Notes under the pieces: model-generated
Told to the model about the DNA's origin: nothing
Databases searched by the model: none
Seen by the model: only the letters and a program-made list of their open reading frames with translations
Program-made: the position numbers and the translations under genes
Shown: one piece after another, positions 6,444-8,137 of the stretch
Layout of the letters: each line of letters begins with the position of its first letter
Position numbering within the stretch: the first letter of the stretch is position 1
Source of the DNA: JBGOTP01 sp041476545
Lineage (GTDB): Bacteria > Acidobacteriota > Vicinamibacteria > Vicinamibacterales > CAVVIG01
Reading direction: 5' to 3'
NCBI GenBank assembly: GCA_041476545.1
Contig: JBGOTP010000239.1
Coordinates: forward strand, 1 to 8,137
Length of the DNA: 8,137 bases

Positions 6444-6578
6444 ATGAAGTCCGTTTGGATCAAGGCCGTCATCCAGACATGTGCCTGGGGTGGCTTCTTC
6501 CTCTGGCTGGCCTGGATCATCAAGCCCTCCGCGCGATGGCGGTGTTCGCGTCTGCCTTTCAAGGAGAGGATTCGCTAG
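6444..6578 (+). CDS. Small single-span membrane protein, 44 residues
   Basis: ATG 6444 to TAG 6576-6578. Met-Lys is followed by a hydrophobic, Trp-rich segment (about residues 4-26, including CAWGGFFLWLAWIIK) and a basic tail (ARWRCSRLPFKERIR), so one membrane span is likely. Support for a real gene: GGGA at 6434-6437 lies 6 nt before the ATG, most codons end in G or C (34 of 43 after Met by my count), and the stop lies 3 nt before the ankyrin gene's ATG. AAGGAGAGGA at 6561-6570, inside its 3' end, serves as the ribosome-binding site for the next gene. I do not recognise a family. It may be a partner or anchor for the ankyrin protein, or a chance ORF. Confidence 0.5.
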   Translation: MKSVWIKAVIQTCAWGGFFLWLAWIIKPSARWRCSRLPFKERIR

Positions 6579-6581
6579 CGC

Positions 6582-7286
6582 ATGACCTCGATGGACGAGA
6601 ACTTCATGGAATTGGTCCGGGCGATCGTCTCCGATGAGAGGAAGACGGCCTCGCGCCTGATCGCGGCGACACCGGGTCTGGTGCAGGCGCGCGCTGCTAT
6701 TGGCGCATCTCGGGAAGCGGCGGACCAGTACTTCTTCAAGGAGATCCAGCACTATCTCTATGCGGGCGATACGGCGCTGCACGTGGCGGCGGCCGGATAC
6801 AGATGGGAAATCGCGCAGAACCTCATCAGCCACGGAGCGAACTGTTCCGCCAGGAATCGCCGCGGAGCAGAACCGCTCCACTACGCCTCAGACACCAACA
6901 CGTGGAACCCGGTTGCCCAGGCGGCCACGATTGACTGTTTGATCCGGGCGGGAGCCAATCCCAACGCGATCGACAAGAGTGGCGTGGCCCCGCTTCACCG
7001 GGCCGTGCGCACCAGATGCGCGGCGGCGGTTCACGCGCTACTGGCCGGCGGCGCGGATCCACGCCGCAAAAACAAGAGCGGCTCAACTCCCCTTCATCTC
7101 GCCGTGCGAAATACCGGGCGCGGCGGAAGCGGCACGCCCCGCGCGATTGAGCAGCAGGAGGAAATCATCCTGCTCTTGCTCCAGAGCGGTGCGCGACCAA
7201 AGGACAGGGATGCCCGCGGAAGAACAGTCGATCAGATCGTCACGGCAGACTGGATCCGCGGGCTCCTCGGAGGCAAGGGATCCTGA
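6582..7286 (+). CDS. Ankyrin-repeat protein
   Basis: 234 residues with no signal peptide or membrane span, so probably cytoplasmic. After an N-terminal helical region (1-60, MELVRAIVSDERKTASRLIA) come about four ankyrin units: AGDTALHVAAAGYRWEIAQNL (from about 62), RRGAEPLHYASDTN with a longer loop before IDCLIRAGANPN, KSGVAPLHRAVRTRCAAAVHALLAGGADP, and KSGSTPLHLAVRN with an insertion before EEIILLLLQSGARP. A capping unit (ARGRTVDQIV) ends it. Ankyrin repeats bind other proteins; no enzymatic domain is visible. The start is ATG 6582, with a purine-rich site at 6561-6570; ATG 6591 is possible. It follows the small membrane protein by 3 nt and precedes the 2H phosphoesterase by 2 nt, suggesting co-expression. 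Confidence 0.9.
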   Translation: MTSMDENFMELVRAIVSDERKTASRLIAATPGLVQARAAIGASREAADQYFFKEIQHYLYAGDTALHVAAAGYRWEIAQNLISHGANCSARNRRGAEPLHYASDTNTWNPVAQAATIDCLIRAGANPNAIDKSGVAPLHRAVRTRCAAAVHALLAGGADPRRKNKSGSTPLHLAVRNTGRGGSGTPRAIEQQEEIILLLLQSGARPKDRDARGRTVDQIVTADWIRGLLGGKGS

Positions 7287-7288
7287 CT

Positions 7289-7822
7289 GTGATTGCCGTT
7301 GTTTCGTACCCGCGCCTCGACGAAGTGGACCGGCAGTGGATTGAATCGATTCGGGCGGCGCACGATCCCCAGGCCACTCGACTTGGCGTGCACTTCACGC
7401 TCGTGTTTCCAGTCGAGGCGCCGGCGGCCGCGGTGACCGCGGAAGTCTCGGCGGTCGCGCAGTCGACCGGAGCAATAGCCTTCACCATCAACTATGCCGA
7501 GGCGGTCCGAGATGTGTTCGGCGGCGGTGGCCACGTCTTCCTCGTACCTGACGAAGGCCTCGAGGAGATCGCAACGCTGCACGATCGGCTCTACGGTGGC
7601 CTGCTGCGGCCGCATCTTCGGGCGGACATCCCGTTCACACCGCACATGACCGTGGCGGCAAACGCCGACTTGACCTGGTGCGAAAGTCTGGCTCAGGAAC
7701 TCAACCGCGATCGACGATCCATCCGTGGCACTCTCGAGGGCATCGAGCTCGTCCACGTCGACACGCCCCGCGTGAACTCCATCGCGGCGTTCGTTCTCGG
7801 CAACTCCGGAGGGACACGATGA
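7289..7822 (+). CDS. 2H phosphoesterase, 2'-5' RNA ligase family
   Basis: 177 residues. Two His-x-Thr motifs mark the 2H superfamily: H35-F-T37 (GVHFTLVFP) and H119-M-T121 (TPHMTVAA), spaced about 84 residues as expected for two pseudo-symmetric lobes. Members open 2',3'-cyclic phosphates or cleave 2'-5' linked or cyclic nucleotides; some ligate RNA 2'-5' in vitro. The substrate here is unknown. GGGGHVFLVP and LHDRLYGGLLRP between the motifs fit the bacterial small-protein branch. The start is GTG 7289, with AAGGGA (7275-7280) 8 nt upstream and 2 nt after the ankyrin stop; the first strand, IAVVSYP, begins at once, which supports this start. The TGA at 7820-7822 overlaps an ATG at 7819 that opens only nine codons. 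Confidence 0.85.
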   Translation: MIAVVSYPRLDEVDRQWIESIRAAHDPQATRLGVHFTLVFPVEAPAAAVTAEVSAVAQSTGAIAFTINYAEAVRDVFGGGGHVFLVPDEGLEEIATLHDRLYGGLLRPHLRADIPFTPHMTVAANADLTWCESLAQELNRDRRSIRGTLEGIELVHVDTPRVNSIAAFVLGNSGGTR

Positions 7823-7833
7823 ACTGGACGCCT

Positions 7834-7858
7834 GTCAGTTGTGGGTGATGCAACTGAC
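7834..7858. repeat. Perfect 8-bp inverted repeat at the start of the phosphotransferase gene
   Basis: Arms GTCAGTTG (7834-7841) and CAACTGAC (7851-7858) are exactly complementary around a 9-nt loop. The likely GTG start (7841-7843) sits at the top of the stem, partly in the loop. No T-run follows, so it is not an intrinsic terminator. It could limit translation of the downstream gene in the mRNA or be a protein-binding site. Confidence 0.55.
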
Positions 7859-8137
7859 GCTAGACAGAGGCTCGTGGACCGCGCGCGCCAGTGGCACGTG
7901 ACCGTCGCGGACACATTCGAGACCGAGACCTCCGTCATCGCGTACGGTCGACGCGGGACTGAACCCGTCGTCTTGAAGGTCGTCACACAGCGTGGAGACG
8001 AGTGGCGGTCCGGCGAGGTGCTGGATGCGTTTGGTGGAGAGGGCGTTGTTCGCGTCCACGCGTACGCAGACGGTGCGGTCCTGCTCGAACGGCTCGACCC
8101 CGGCGGACCGCTCGTTGAGATGGCCGTGAACGGTGAC
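7841..8137 (+). CDS. Aminoglycoside/hydroxyurea-type phosphotransferase, N-terminal part
   Basis: The open frame begins after the TGA at 7820-7822 and runs off the window, giving 99 codons from GTG 7841. The frame shows the N-lobe of a kinase-like antibiotic phosphotransferase: ARQWHVTVADTFETETSVIAYG, then EPVVLKVV with the presumed ATP-binding Lys46, then GDEWRSGEVLDAF, GVVRVHAYADGAVLLERLDPGGPL. This pattern matches the streptomycin/hydroxyurea kinase family (APH_6_hur type), which phosphorylates small hydroxylated compounds with ATP. The catalytic loop (HxD) would be downstream, so activity cannot be judged. Many chromosomal relatives have unknown substrates, so drug resistance should not be assumed. 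The start is uncertain: no ATG is in frame, GTG 7841 falls in the hairpin and has no clear ribosome-binding site, and GTG 7874 is the alternative. The gene follows the 2H gene by 18 nt. Confidence 0.75.
   Translation, partial: MGDATDARQRLVDRARQWHVTVADTFETETSVIAYGRRGTEPVVLKVVTQRGDEWRSGEVLDAFGGEGVVRVHAYADGAVLLERLDPGGPLVEMAVNGD

Noticed and set aside
5795..6562. 255-codon antisense ORF
   Set aside because: It is opposite the GNAT gene and the small membrane ORF. The + strand carries the acetyl-CoA motif; the antisense product shows nothing recognisable.
5921..8137. Integron cassette array (GNAT and antibiotic-kinase-like genes in a row)
   Set aside because: I see no attC-like sites (RYYYAAC/GTTRRRY pairs) in the gaps, and the 2-18 nt spacing leaves no room for them between most genes.

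Overview
The window is high-GC bacterial DNA. Every gene I can support lies on the + strand, and the genes are tightly packed. A PBP4-type D-Ala-D-Ala carboxypeptidase at the left edge points to a peptidoglycan-containing bacterium. The combination of a membrane hybrid sensor, a thiol-type protein and dense GAF/PAS/EAL signalling resembles soil Acidobacteriota (Vicinamibacteria-like) or a similar high-GC Gram-negative lineage. That lineage is an inference from protein style, since no marker gene is present.

Region 1 (1-204) is the C-terminal end of a DacB/PBP4-like carboxypeptidase, followed by a 274-nt gap holding one perfect inverted repeat.

Region 2 (479-5705) is a signalling operon. It encodes a membrane-anchored thioredoxin-fold protein with a Cys-x-Cys motif, a His-rich multi-pass membrane sensor joined to a GAF/HisKA/HATPase histidine kinase, a single-domain response regulator, and a REC-PAS-GGDEF-EAL cyclic-di-GMP protein. 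Two points stand out. The kinase reading frame is cut by one in-frame TAA at 1692-1694, so membrane sensor and kinase core are separate ORFs although the frame is otherwise intact. The GGDEF domain keeps its signature motif but has Gly where the metal-binding Asp should be, while all the EAL catalytic residues I checked are present; the output is therefore probably c-di-GMP breakdown. A plausible flow is: membrane or redox signal, then kinase, then the receiver proteins, then lower c-di-GMP.

Region 3 (5921-8137) is a second run of compact genes: a GNAT acetyltransferase, a 44-residue single-membrane-span protein, an ankyrin-repeat protein, a 2H phosphoesterase (2'-5' RNA ligase family), and the start of an aminoglycoside/hydroxyurea-type phosphotransferase that runs off the right edge. 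From the small protein onward spacing is 2-18 nt, so these are probably co-transcribed. No common pathway is evident. I see no tRNA, rRNA, CRISPR, insertion sequence or integron attachment site. Long antisense ORFs are frame shadows of the high-GC genes.
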